Source: VAXT01 sp963728535 (GTDB taxonomy: Bacteria > Actinomycetota > Thermoleophilia > Gaiellales > Gaiellaceae). From it: a stretch of 64,000 nucleotides of DNA. Below, in pieces: positions 23,869 to 31,062 of this stretch. Every line of letters begins with the position of its first letter. Position 1 is the first letter of the stretch. Made by a program: the position numbers and the translations under genes. The DNA is taken from NCBI GenBank assembly GCA_963728535.1, contig CAVSKK010000001.1:620001-684000 (forward strand), given 5' to 3'. The notes beneath the pieces are model-generated. The model saw nothing but the letters and a program-made list of their open reading frames with translations, did not search any database and was not told the origin of the DNA.

Positions 23869-24231
23869 GTGGCGGTTGACGTCGAGCGGTTCAGGACGAT
23901 CCTCGAGGAGGAGCGCCGCCGCGTGCTCGACGCGATCGACTACCTGCACCAGGAGAACCCGGGCTCGACCGAAAACGGCGCCCACGAGGAGAAGTCGGAC
24001 AACAACCTCGCCGACACGGCGACCGAGACGCTCGACCGTGAGATCGACTCCACGCTCGAGGAGAACTCGGAGAATGTGCTGGCCGCGATCGACGCTGCGC
24101 TCGAGCGCATTCAGGATGGGACCTACGGCAAGTGCGTGAACTGCGGCAAGGAGATCGGCGAGGAGCGCCTCGGAGCGCTTCCGTGGGCGACCCTGTGCAT
24201 CGACTGCCGCCGTCTCGAGGAGCGCCGTTGA
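23869..24231 (+). CDS. TraR/DksA-type zinc-finger protein
   Basis: 120 residues from GTG 23869. The N-terminal half is a charged coiled-coil hairpin (D-V-E-R-F-R-T-I-L-E-E-E-R-R-R-V; E-E-K-S-D-N-N-L-A-D-T-A-T-E-T). The C-terminal four-cysteine finger is C-V-N-C-G-K-E-I and L-C-I-D-C. The G-T-Y-G-K-C-V-N-C-G motif is typical of DksA/YocK-like proteins, some of which bind the RNA polymerase secondary channel. The D-x-x-D-A tip of true DksA is not evident, so a ppGpp co-factor role is unproved. It overlaps lspA by TTGA. Confidence 0.88.
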   Translation: MAVDVERFRTILEEERRRVLDAIDYLHQENPGSTENGAHEEKSDNNLADTATETLDREIDSTLEENSENVLAAIDAALERIQDGTYGKCVNCGKEIGEERLGALPWATLCIDCRRLEERR

Positions 24232-24818
24232 ACGAGCCTGCCGCGCGCCGGGCTGACGTGCGTGTTGGTTCCTCGACCGACGCCTTGACGCCGCTGGCGG
24301 GTGCTCATCGCTCGTTGGCCGCCCGGTCGCAGCAGTGGCTCGGCCTCTCCGCGATCGCCCTGGCCGCGCTGGCCGGGGACCAGCTGACGAAGAACATCGT
24401 CTCCAGCCAACTCGGGCTCGACGCTGAACGACACGTCGCTGGGCCGCTGTCCATCCACCACGTGCAGAACTCCGGAATTGCGTTCGGGCTCTTTGCGAGC
24501 GCGACGCCGATCGTGACCGCTTTGACAGCCGTCGCCGTCGTGTGGATGTTGTTCTTCTTCGCCCGCTCGGGTGCCCGGCATCCCGTGCTGCCGGTTGCTC
24601 TCGGCCTGCTCATCGGAGGCAGTGCCTCGAACCTCACCGACCGGATCCGGCTGGGCCATGTGACCGATTTCATCGATGTTCGCTACTGGCCGGCGTTCAA
24701 CCTGGCCGACGCCTTCATCGTCCTCGGAGTCCTCATCCTCCTCGCCGCGCTGCTGCTTCCCCAGCGGACTCAGCCGCGGCCGCGGCCGGTTCCAGACGTT
24801 CCACGCCCGCGTTCCTGA
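24228..24818 (+). CDS. lspA: Lipoprotein signal peptidase (LspA)
   Basis: 196 residues from TTG 24228, overlapping the previous stop by 4 nt. After a hydrophilic N-terminal extension of about 40 residues come four membrane helices with all family boxes: D-Q-L-T-K-N, N-S-G-I-A-F-G, G-G-S-A-S-N-L-T-D-R (first catalytic Asp), V-T-D-F-I-D-V, and F-N-L-A-D-A-F-I (second catalytic Asp). It cleaves prolipoproteins after diacylglyceryl transfer, for example the lipoprotein at 11.0 kb. The 3' end overlaps the rluD reading frame. Confidence 0.94.
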   Translation: MNEPAARRADVRVGSSTDALTPLAGAHRSLAARSQQWLGLSAIALAALAGDQLTKNIVSSQLGLDAERHVAGPLSIHHVQNSGIAFGLFASATPIVTALTAVAVVWMLFFFARSGARHPVLPVALGLLIGGSASNLTDRIRLGHVTDFIDVRYWPAFNLADAFIVLGVLILLAALLLPQRTQPRPRPVPDVPRPRS

Positions 24819-25689
24819 GGAGGCGGCGGGCGACCGCCTCGACCGGTTCCTGGCCGAGCTGCCGGAGATCGGCTCGCGCTCGGCTGCCGAGCGTTTGCTG
24901 ACGGCCGGCTCGGTGCGGGTGGACGGAAGCGCGCGGCCGAAGAGTTACCGGCTGGAGGGCGGCGAAGAGGTCGAGGTGGAGCTGCCTGCGGCGGTGTCGA
25001 AAACACTCGAGCCCGAACAGGTCGATTTCCGCGTTGCCTACGAGGACGAGCACCTGCTGATCGTCGACAAGCCGGCCGGCATCGTCGTGCACCCTGGAGC
25101 GGGACACGGAACCGGAACGCTCGTCCACGGTCTCGTTGGGCGGGCCGGAGGTGGGGAGGCCGACCGGCCGGGGATCGTCCACCGACTCGACCGTGACACT
25201 TCCGGGCTACTCGTCGTGGCCCGCTCGGATCAGGCCTACGAGCGACTTCAGGATCTGATTGCGCGCCGCGAGGTCGAGCGCCACTACCTGGCGCTCGTCC
25301 GCGGCAGGCCGCGCTCCTGGCGCGGACGGATCGAGGCGCCGATCGGCCGTGACCGGGACGATCCGACGAGGCAGTCGCTCGACACCGACACGCCGCGCGA
25401 GGCCGTGACTCACTTCGAGGTTGCCGAGCTGCTCGGCGGGAACGCGCTGCTGGACGTGCGGCTCGAGACCGGCAGGACGCACCAGATCCGTGTTCATCTC
25501 GCTGCGGTCGACCTGCCGGTCATCGGAGACCGGGTCTACGGGGTTCCGGACCAGACCCTCGGCCGCCAGTTCCTGCACGCTGGCAGGCTTGCGTTCGAGC
25601 ACCCGTTCACCAACGCGCGGATCGACGTCGAATCGCCGCTTCCGCCCGAGCTGGACGCGTATCTCGGCCGATTGCGGGGCAGCGGCTAG
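24676..25689 (+). CDS. RluA/RluD-family pseudouridine synthase
   Basis: An S4 RNA-binding domain (A-G-D-R-L-D-R-F-L-A to about residue 105) is followed by the synthase domain: V-D-K-P-A-G-I-V-V-H-P-G, then P-G-I-V-H-R-L-D-R-D-T-S-G-L-L with the catalytic aspartate, and G-R-T-H-Q-I-R-V-H-L. It probably makes pseudouridines in 23S rRNA. The conserved protein begins near 24800, but no ATG, GTG or TTG lies in frame between 24679 and there. The only standard start is ATG 24676, which would add about 40 low-complexity residues and overlap lspA by 143 nt. A non-standard start is possible. Confidence 0.88.
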   Translation: MFATGRRSTWPTPSSSSESSSSSPRCCFPSGLSRGRGRFQTFHARVPEEAAGDRLDRFLAELPEIGSRSAAERLLTAGSVRVDGSARPKSYRLEGGEEVEVELPAAVSKTLEPEQVDFRVAYEDEHLLIVDKPAGIVVHPGAGHGTGTLVHGLVGRAGGGEADRPGIVHRLDRDTSGLLVVARSDQAYERLQDLIARREVERHYLALVRGRPRSWRGRIEAPIGRDRDDPTRQSLDTDTPREAVTHFEVAELLGGNALLDVRLETGRTHQIRVHLAAVDLPVIGDRVYGVPDQTLGRQFLHAGRLAFEHPFTNARIDVESPLPPELDAYLGRLRGSG

Positions 25690-25706
25690 AATCCAGCGAC
25701 CTTGTA

Positions 25707-25760
25707 ACCGTCCCGGCGGGACGGTCGGGTGGCGGTGCCGCTAGGAGAGCGGTTCCACCC
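25707..25760 (+). promoter_or_regulatory. Structured 5' leader of rpsB
   Basis: ACCGTCCCG and CGGGACGGT (25707-25725) form a perfect hairpin right after the rluD stop and could end that transcript. Next, GGGTGG (25727-25732) pairs with CCACCC (25755-25760), enclosing CCGCT/AGCGG with an AGGAG-containing loop (25743-25747). The true ribosome site AGGAGG lies further on at 25793-25798. This resembles an S2 autoregulatory leader, but I do not recognise a named RNA family. Confidence 0.45.
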
Positions 25761-25806
25761 GCACGCCGCCGGCTGTACTGCACTCAAACCACAGGAGGTT
25801 CCCACT

Positions 25807-26721
25807 TTGTCCGTCGTAACCATGCGAGAGCTCCTGGAGGCCGGCGTCCACTTCGGCCATCAGACGCGCCGCTGGGATCCCAAGATGCGCCGCTTCATCT
25901 TCGGCGAGCGCGGGGGCATCTACATCATCGACCTCGAGCAGACGCTCCAGCTCATCGAAGAGGCGGCCGCCTTCGCGCGCAACGTCGGCGAGCGCGGAGG
26001 CAACGTGCTCTTCGTGGGCACCAAGAAGCAGGCGCAGGACGCGGTCGAGGAGCATGCGAAGCGCGTCGGCATGCCGTACGTAAACCACCGCTGGCTCGGC
26101 GGCCTGCTGACGAACTGGCGCACGATCTCGAGCCGCATCGAGCGCCTCCACGAGCTGCGCCGCCTGAACGAGGAAGGGCAGCTCGACCTGCTGCCGCCAA
26201 AGGAGCGCCTGTCGATGATCGCCGAGCTCGAGCGGCTGGAGAGCCATCTCGGGGGCGTGGCGGACATGAAGCGGCATCCGGATGCACTGCTCGTGGTCGA
26301 TCTCCGCAAGGAGGCGATCGCGGTGCGCGAGGCGAAGCGCCTCGGCCTGCCGGTGATTGCCCTCGTCGACACGAACTGCGATCCCGACGAGGCCGATTAC
26401 GTGATCCCCGGCAACGACGACGCGATCAAGGCCTGCGCGCTCGTGATCAGCACGATCGCGGATTCGATCGAGGCGGGGAAGCAGAAGGTCAAGGTCGAGG
26501 AGTTCGAGTCGGCGCCTGCTGAAGAGACCCAGCCGGCCGCCGAAGAGCCCCAGGCAGCTGAGCCCCAAGCAGCCGCAGAAGAGCCCCAGCCGGCTCCTGA
26601 AGAGCCCCAAGCGGCCGGGGAGACAGGGGAGGCCCCAGCCGAGGTAGCAGCCCCCGAAGAGCCGGAGGAGGCGCCCGCCAAGGAAGAGGCGCCCTCCAAG
26701 GCGGAGGTGCCGGCCGAATGA
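25807..26721 (+). CDS. rpsB: 30S ribosomal protein S2 with acidic C-terminal tail
   Basis: 304 residues from TTG 25807, 8 nt after AGGAGG. The N-terminus V-V-T-M-R-E-L-L-E-A-G-V-H-F-G-H-Q-T-R-R-W is canonical S2, as are F-V-G-T-K-K-Q-A, R-W-L-G-G-L-L-T-N-W and D-T-N-C-D-P. The globular protein ends near residue 235. The last 70 residues are almost only Ala, Glu, Pro and Gln with repeats of E-E-P-Q-A-A and A-A-E-E-P-Q. Acidic tails on S2 occur in actinobacteria; this one is long. It heads the rpsB-tsf-pyrH-frr operon. Confidence 0.97.
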   Translation: MSVVTMRELLEAGVHFGHQTRRWDPKMRRFIFGERGGIYIIDLEQTLQLIEEAAAFARNVGERGGNVLFVGTKKQAQDAVEEHAKRVGMPYVNHRWLGGLLTNWRTISSRIERLHELRRLNEEGQLDLLPPKERLSMIAELERLESHLGGVADMKRHPDALLVVDLRKEAIAVREAKRLGLPVIALVDTNCDPDEADYVIPGNDDAIKACALVISTIADSIEAGKQKVKVEEFESAPAEETQPAAEEPQAAEPQAAAEEPQPAPEEPQAAGETGEAPAEVAAPEEPEEAPAKEEAPSKAEVPAE

Positions 26722-27512
26722 CCGAGATCACTGCCGAGCTCGTCAAGACGCTGCGCGAGATGACCAGCGCGCCGATGATGGACTGCAAGCGGGCTCTCCA
26801 GGACGCCGACGGGGATCTGGAAGCCGCGAAGCAGCTCCTCCGGGAGCGTGGGATGGCGCAGGCAAGCAAGCGGGCGGGCCAGGAGACGACGGAAGGCGTC
26901 GTGCTCGCTCGCGTCGACGACTCGAAGGGCACGATCGTGGCGGTCGGCTCCGAGACCGAGCCCGTCTCCAAGAACGAGGAGTTCCGCGCGTTTGCGGAGC
27001 GCGTGCTCGACGCGGTCGAGAAGGACGGCCCTGATGCCGTCTCCGCGCTCGAGGACGCACGCACCGAGCTCGTCGGCAAGATCGGCGAGAACATCGCCGT
27101 GCGTGGCGCCGCCCGATTCGAGTCCTCGAACGGAGAAGCTGTCGCAGCGTACGTCCATCCACCGGCGAACAAGATCGGCGTGCTCGTGAAGGTCGAGGGC
27201 CCGCCCGAGGCGGCTCGCCGGCTCGCGATGCACATAGCGTTCGCCGCCCCTCGCTACGCCACTCGGGGCGAGGTTCCGGAGGAGGAGATCGCGAACGAGC
27301 GCTCGGTCTACGAGAAGCTCCCCGAGGTCGAGTCCAAGCCGGAGCAGGCGCGACCGAAGATCGTCGAGGGGATGCTGGGGAAGCGCTTCTTCGGAGAAGC
27401 GGTGCTCGCCGAGCAGGCCTGGATCCACGAGCCGAAGAAGACCGTCGCCCAAGCGCTCGAGGAGGAAGGGCTGAAGGTGCTCGAGTTCGAGCGCTACGCT
27501 CTGGCCGAGTGA
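26718..27512 (+). CDS. tsf: Translation elongation factor Ts
   Basis: 264 residues. The N-terminal UBA-like domain has V-K-T-L-R-E-M-T-S-A-P-M-M-D-C-K-R-A-L and the conserved A-S-K-R-A-G segment. One main EF-Tu-binding domain follows, ending near A-L-E-E-E-G-L-K-V. EF-Ts regenerates EF-Tu-GTP. It starts in the ATGA overlap with rpsB. The usual nucleotide-exchange motif T-D-F-V-A-K-N-x-x-F reads E-P-V-S-K-N-E-E-F here, a modest departure. Confidence 0.96.
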   Translation: MTEITAELVKTLREMTSAPMMDCKRALQDADGDLEAAKQLLRERGMAQASKRAGQETTEGVVLARVDDSKGTIVAVGSETEPVSKNEEFRAFAERVLDAVEKDGPDAVSALEDARTELVGKIGENIAVRGAARFESSNGEAVAAYVHPPANKIGVLVKVEGPPEAARRLAMHIAFAAPRYATRGEVPEEEIANERSVYEKLPEVESKPEQARPKIVEGMLGKRFFGEAVLAEQAWIHEPKKTVAQALEEEGLKVLEFERYALAE

Positions 27513-28276
27513 CGATTCAGGAAGAGAGCCCGGCGAAAGCGGGCGACCGCCCACAAGTCTTCGACCGGATCCTGCTCAAGCTCTCAGGCGAAGCCCTGAT
27601 GGGCGAGAAGGAGTTCGGTCTCGACCTCCATCGGATCGAGGAGATCGCCCGGGAGATCATCGAGGTGCGCGAGAGCGGAGTGGAGATTGCGATCGTCGTC
27701 GGCGGCGGAAACTTCTATCGGGGCATGGCCGCCGCCGCGGAAGGGATGGACCGCGCGACCGCCGACTACGCCGGAATGCTCGCAACCGTGCTGAACGGGC
27801 TCGCGCTCCAGGATGCGCTGGAGCGGTTTGGCGCGGATACGCGGATCCTGTCCGCGATCGGCATCGCCGAGGTCGCCGAGCCCTACATCCGCCGCCGCGG
27901 GATCAGGCACCTCGAGAAGGGCCGAGTCGTCATCTTCGCGGCGGGGACGGGCAACCCGTTCTTCACGACCGATACCGCCGCGGCGCTCCGTGCGCTCGAG
28001 ATCGGCGCCGGTGCAATCCTGATGGCAAAGCACGCGGTCGACGGCGTCTACGACGGCGACCCGAACACCGACTCTGGCGCGGAACTGCTCCCCGAGCTCA
28101 CGCATTTGGAAGCGATCGAGCGCGGGCTCAAGATCATGGACACGACCGCGCTCTCGCTCTGCATGGACAACAGCCTGCCGATCTACGTGTTCGGCCTCGA
28201 AGACAGAAGCCTGAAGCGCGTGATTTCCGGCGAGCGGGTCGGCACAATCATCTCCACCCCAAAGGAGAGCCCTTGA
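27509..28276 (+). CDS. pyrH: UMP kinase (uridylate kinase)
   Basis: 255 residues of the amino-acid-kinase fold: L-L-K-L-S-G-E-A-L-M-G (phosphate loop), V-V-G-G-G-N-F-Y-R-G, G-T-G-N-P-F-F-T-T-D-T-A-A-A-L-R and A-K-H-A-V-D-G-V-Y. It phosphorylates UMP to UDP; bacterial forms are hexamers controlled by GTP and UTP. Start GTG 27509 overlaps tsf (GTGA). The N-terminus has about 20 extra hydrophilic residues. Confidence 0.97.
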   Translation: MTIQEESPAKAGDRPQVFDRILLKLSGEALMGEKEFGLDLHRIEEIAREIIEVRESGVEIAIVVGGGNFYRGMAAAAEGMDRATADYAGMLATVLNGLALQDALERFGADTRILSAIGIAEVAEPYIRRRGIRHLEKGRVVIFAAGTGNPFFTTDTAAALRALEIGAGAILMAKHAVDGVYDGDPNTDSGAELLPELTHLEAIERGLKIMDTTALSLCMDNSLPIYVFGLEDRSLKRVISGERVGTIISTPKESP

Positions 28277-28830
28277 TCGACGATCTGATCCAGGACGCGA
28301 CCCGGCGGATGGACAAATCCGTCGAGGCCACGCAAGTCGAGTTCAACACCGTTCGAACCGGCCGCGCCTCGGCGGCGCTGCTCGACCGGATCTCGGTCGA
28401 CTACTACGGACAGCCCACCCCGCTCAAGCAACTGGCGACGATCAACGTTCCGGAGCCGCGCATGCTGACGGTGCAGCCGTTCGATCCCAGCTCGATCAAG
28501 GAGATCGAGCGTGCGATCCTGGAGTCGGAGCTCGGGCTGACGCCGTCGAACGACGGCAAGGTGATCCGCCTCCCGATTCCCCAGCTCACCGAGGAGCGGC
28601 GCAAGGAACTCGTCAAGATCGTACGCCAGATCGCCGAGGACGGCCGGATCGCGATCCGAAACGTTCGGCGCGACGCCGACAAGCACCTGAAGGACCTGAA
28701 GTCGAAGGGCGAGGTGGGAGAAGACGACGAGCGGCGCGCGGAGGATCGTGTCCAGAAGCTCACGGACGAGCACACGAGCAAGATCGACGACCTCCTGAAG
28801 CGCAAGGAAGCGGAGATCACCGAGGTCTAG
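28273..28830 (+). CDS. frr: Ribosome recycling factor
   Basis: 185 residues, the standard length. Signatures: F-N-T-V-R-T-G-R-A-S-A-A-L-L-D-R, D-Y-Y-G-Q-P-T-P-L-K-Q-L-A, P-E-P-R-M-L-T-V-Q-P-F-D and R-I-A-I-R-N-V-R-R-D-A. It splits post-termination ribosomes with EF-G. TTG 28273 overlaps the pyrH stop (TTGA). Its end (TAG 28828-28830) overlaps the AGGAGG of the next gene. Confidence 0.97.
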   Translation: MIDDLIQDATRRMDKSVEATQVEFNTVRTGRASAALLDRISVDYYGQPTPLKQLATINVPEPRMLTVQPFDPSSIKEIERAILESELGLTPSNDGKVIRLPIPQLTEERRKELVKIVRQIAEDGRIAIRNVRRDADKHLKDLKSKGEVGEDDERRAEDRVQKLTDEHTSKIDDLLKRKEAEITEV

Positions 28831-28841
28831 GAGGTGCCGGA

Positions 28842-29492
28842 CTGGACGGTTCTGCCGGCCGCCTTGACCGGCTACAAGAGCTTGCGCTCCGGCTCGACGC
28901 CCGGCCGCTCCTCGTCGCGATCGGGACGACCATCGTCCTGCTCGGCATCCTCGGCGTTCTCGAGCTCGTCTTCGGGTCGCCGTTCGGAATCTTCGACCTG
29001 AACGAAGAGCGGAATGTTCCGGCCGTGTTCTCGGCGACCCTGTGGACGGGCGTCGCGGTTGTCGCGCTGCTCCTGGGCCGGGCCGAGCAGCCGGCCGCCG
29101 TCGCGCACGTCTGGCAGGCACTGTCCGTCCTGCTGCTCTTCATCGCAGCGGACGAGTTCGGGGAGATTCACGAGCGGCTGGAGCGGATCACGGGAGTCGA
29201 CTGGCAGCTCCTCTACGCGCCCCTTGGCCTCGTCGCGGCGGGTCTTTGGGTGCTCGTCGGGCGCCGGCTCCGAGGGCTGCGCGCGAGATTCGGGCTCTTC
29301 GTGGGCGGGACGGTCTGCGCGGTCGTCTCCCAGGTGCTCGAGGAGGTCGAGTACGGCGCCAACGACCAGCGGGTCTCGGGCTTCGACGAGCTCGTCGTCG
29401 GGGAGGAGCTGCTCGAGATGCTGGCCGCGGTCCTGATCGGGCTCGCGCTCGTGGCGGCGCTGCGCACCGTGTGCCGTCGGACGCAAGCGTAG
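28842..29492 (+). CDS. Multi-pass membrane protein with probable CTG start
   Basis: About 216 residues with five or six membrane segments. The first (P-L-L-V-A-I-G-T-T-I-V-L-L-G-I-L) is near residues 20-42; later ones lie near 60-80, 84-97, 117-133, 146-163 and 190-205. A conserved-looking charged stretch A-A-D-E-F-G-E-I-H-E-R-L-E follows the third. GTG 29025 would delete the first helix. The only initiator-like codon upstream is CTG 28842, with AGGAGG (28829-28834) at an ideal 7-nt spacing. I do not recognise the family. It sits between frr and uppS in an otherwise standard operon. Confidence 0.72.
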   Translation: MDGSAGRLDRLQELALRLDARPLLVAIGTTIVLLGILGVLELVFGSPFGIFDLNEERNVPAVFSATLWTGVAVVALLLGRAEQPAAVAHVWQALSVLLLFIAADEFGEIHERLERITGVDWQLLYAPLGLVAAGLWVLVGRRLRGLRARFGLFVGGTVCAVVSQVLEEVEYGANDQRVSGFDELVVGEELLEMLAAVLIGLALVAALRTVCRRTQA

Positions 29493-29507
29493 GATCCTCC
29501 CTCTCTC

Positions 29508-30245
29508 TTGCGGTTTTTGAGGCAGATCCGTCGACCAACGCGCCCTGAGCTCGAGCCCGGGGAGGTCCCGGGGTCGGTAGCGATCATCCTCGACGGAAAC
29601 GGCCGCTGGGCGGAGCAGCGCGGCCTGGCGGTGGAGGCAGGGCACCGCGAGGGCACGCGGGCGCTCCGGCGTACCGTCGAAGCGGCGATCGATCTTGGCA
29701 TCGAGTCGCTGACGGTGTACGCGTTCTCGACGGAGAACTGGCTCCGCCCACCGGCCGAGGTGGACTCGCTGATGGAGATCTTCGAGGAGACGATCGAACG
29801 GGAGCTGCCGGACCTCGCCGAGCAGGGCGTCCGCACCCGCTTCATCGGCCGGCGCGACCGTGCACCGGACGAGCTACGCGCGCGGATGGCCGAGCTCGAG
29901 CAGGAGACGGCGGGCCGCGACCGGCTGCAGCTCTGGATCGCGTTCGACTACGGCGGGCGCGCCGAGCTCGCAGATGCGGCGCGCCGCATGATCGAAGCCG
30001 AGCTCACCGCGGCGGAGGTTGACGAGGACGTGCTCGCCCTCTACCTCTACGCTCCCGACATGCCCGACCCGGACCTCGTGATCCGGACGTCCGGCGAGCT
30101 GCGGATCTCCAACTTCCTGCTCTGGCAGCTCGCGTACTCCGAGCTGTCCTTCGTCGACACCCTGTGGCCCGACTTCGGCGAGGACGACCTGAAGAAAGGC
30201 GTAGCCGAGTATGCGATGCGGCGACGGAGGTTCGGCGCCCGATGA
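29508..30245 (+). CDS. uppS: Isoprenyl transferase (undecaprenyl diphosphate synthase)
   Basis: 245 residues. I-I-L-D-G-N-G-R-W-A holds the catalytic Asp and the diphosphate-binding Gly-Asn-Gly-Arg-Trp motif. G-H-R-E-G, Y-A-F-S-T-E-N-W and R-T-S-G-E-L-R-I-S-N-F-L-L-W-Q follow. It makes the C55 (or shorter) cis-polyprenyl carrier for peptidoglycan at the membrane, using isoprenoid units from the dxr/ispG pathway further along the same operon. TTG 29508 or TTG 29517. TAGGAT lies at 29490-29495. ATGA overlap with cdsA. Confidence 0.96.
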   Translation: MRFLRQIRRPTRPELEPGEVPGSVAIILDGNGRWAEQRGLAVEAGHREGTRALRRTVEAAIDLGIESLTVYAFSTENWLRPPAEVDSLMEIFEETIERELPDLAEQGVRTRFIGRRDRAPDELRARMAELEQETAGRDRLQLWIAFDYGGRAELADAARRMIEAELTAAEVDEDVLALYLYAPDMPDPDLVIRTSGELRISNFLLWQLAYSELSFVDTLWPDFGEDDLKKGVAEYAMRRRRFGAR

Positions 30246-31045
30246 GCTCGATCTGGTCGCGGATCCTCATTTCGGTGGCCGGGATTCCTATCGTGCTCTG
30301 GCTGGTCTACCTCGGCGGCTGGTGGCTGTTCGCGCTCGTGCTCGCGGCCGCCCTCGTCGGGCTACACGAGCTGTATTGGATGACGCGGACGCTCCGGCCG
30401 GTCGTGCTCGCGGGCTATTTGGGAGCGCTGGCGGCTGTCCTGGGCGCGCAGATGGGCGGACCGGAGTGGGCGCTCGCGGGCTTCACGAGCACCTTCGCGC
30501 TCGCATTCGTCTTCAAGGGGGTCGCCGGGACTCGTCAGTCGACGGCCGTGTCGGTCTCGCTGACAGTGCTCGGAGTGGGGTGGATCGGTCTCGGCCTTGC
30601 GCACGCGGTGCTCCTCCGCGACATCCCGGAGCACGGGATCCTCGCGGCGTATGCCGTCCTGCTGGCGGTTTGGGCGGGCGACTCCGCGGCGTTTCTCATC
30701 GGCATGCTCTTCGGTCGGCACAAGCTCGCACCGTCGGTCTCGCCCGGCAAGACCTGGGAGGGGCTGCTCGCAGGAACCGTGGCGACGATCGGGGCCATCT
30801 TCTTCGCGTTCTACCAGGAGAAAGCCGACTTCCTGTCGATCCCGGAGATGCTGACCCTCGGCGTGGTGATCGCGGTCGTCGCTCCCCTGGGGGACCTCTT
30901 CGAGTCTGCCCTCAAACGCGACATGGAGGTGAAGGACTCTGGCCGTCTGCTGGCGGGCCACGGAGGAGTTCTGGATCGCATGGACGCCCTGCTCTTCTCG
31001 TGGGTCGCCGCGTACTACGTGATCGCAGCGTTCGGACAGGCTTAG
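30242..31045 (+). CDS. cdsA: Phosphatidate cytidylyltransferase
   Basis: 267 residues, seven to eight membrane helices. The CdsA signature is near the C-terminus: P-L-G-D-L-F-E-S-A-L-K-R-D-M-E-V-K-D-S-G-R-L-L-A-G-H-G-G-V-L-D-R-M-D, with the catalytic Asp and Lys. An earlier W-A-G-D-S-A-A-F and S-P-G-K-T-W-E-G are also diagnostic. It makes CDP-diacylglycerol, used by PgsA (43.8 kb). ATG 30242 overlaps the uppS stop; an in-frame longer start at 30164 would lie inside uppS. Confidence 0.95.
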   Translation: MSSIWSRILISVAGIPIVLWLVYLGGWWLFALVLAAALVGLHELYWMTRTLRPVVLAGYLGALAAVLGAQMGGPEWALAGFTSTFALAFVFKGVAGTRQSTAVSVSLTVLGVGWIGLGLAHAVLLRDIPEHGILAAYAVLLAVWAGDSAAFLIGMLFGRHKLAPSVSPGKTWEGLLAGTVATIGAIFFAFYQEKADFLSIPEMLTLGVVIAVVAPLGDLFESALKRDMEVKDSGRLLAGHGGVLDRMDALLFSWVAAYYVIAAFGQA

Positions 31046-31050
31046 ACACC

Positions 31051-31056
31051 TACACT
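31051..31056 (+). promoter_or_regulatory. -10 hexamer TACACT with leaderless spacing (dxr)
   Basis: TACACT, 6 nt (TTCGGG), then GTG 31063. It lies in the 17-nt gap after cdsA, so dxr onward may have its own start within the operon. Confidence 0.55.
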
Positions 31057-31062
31057 TTCGGG

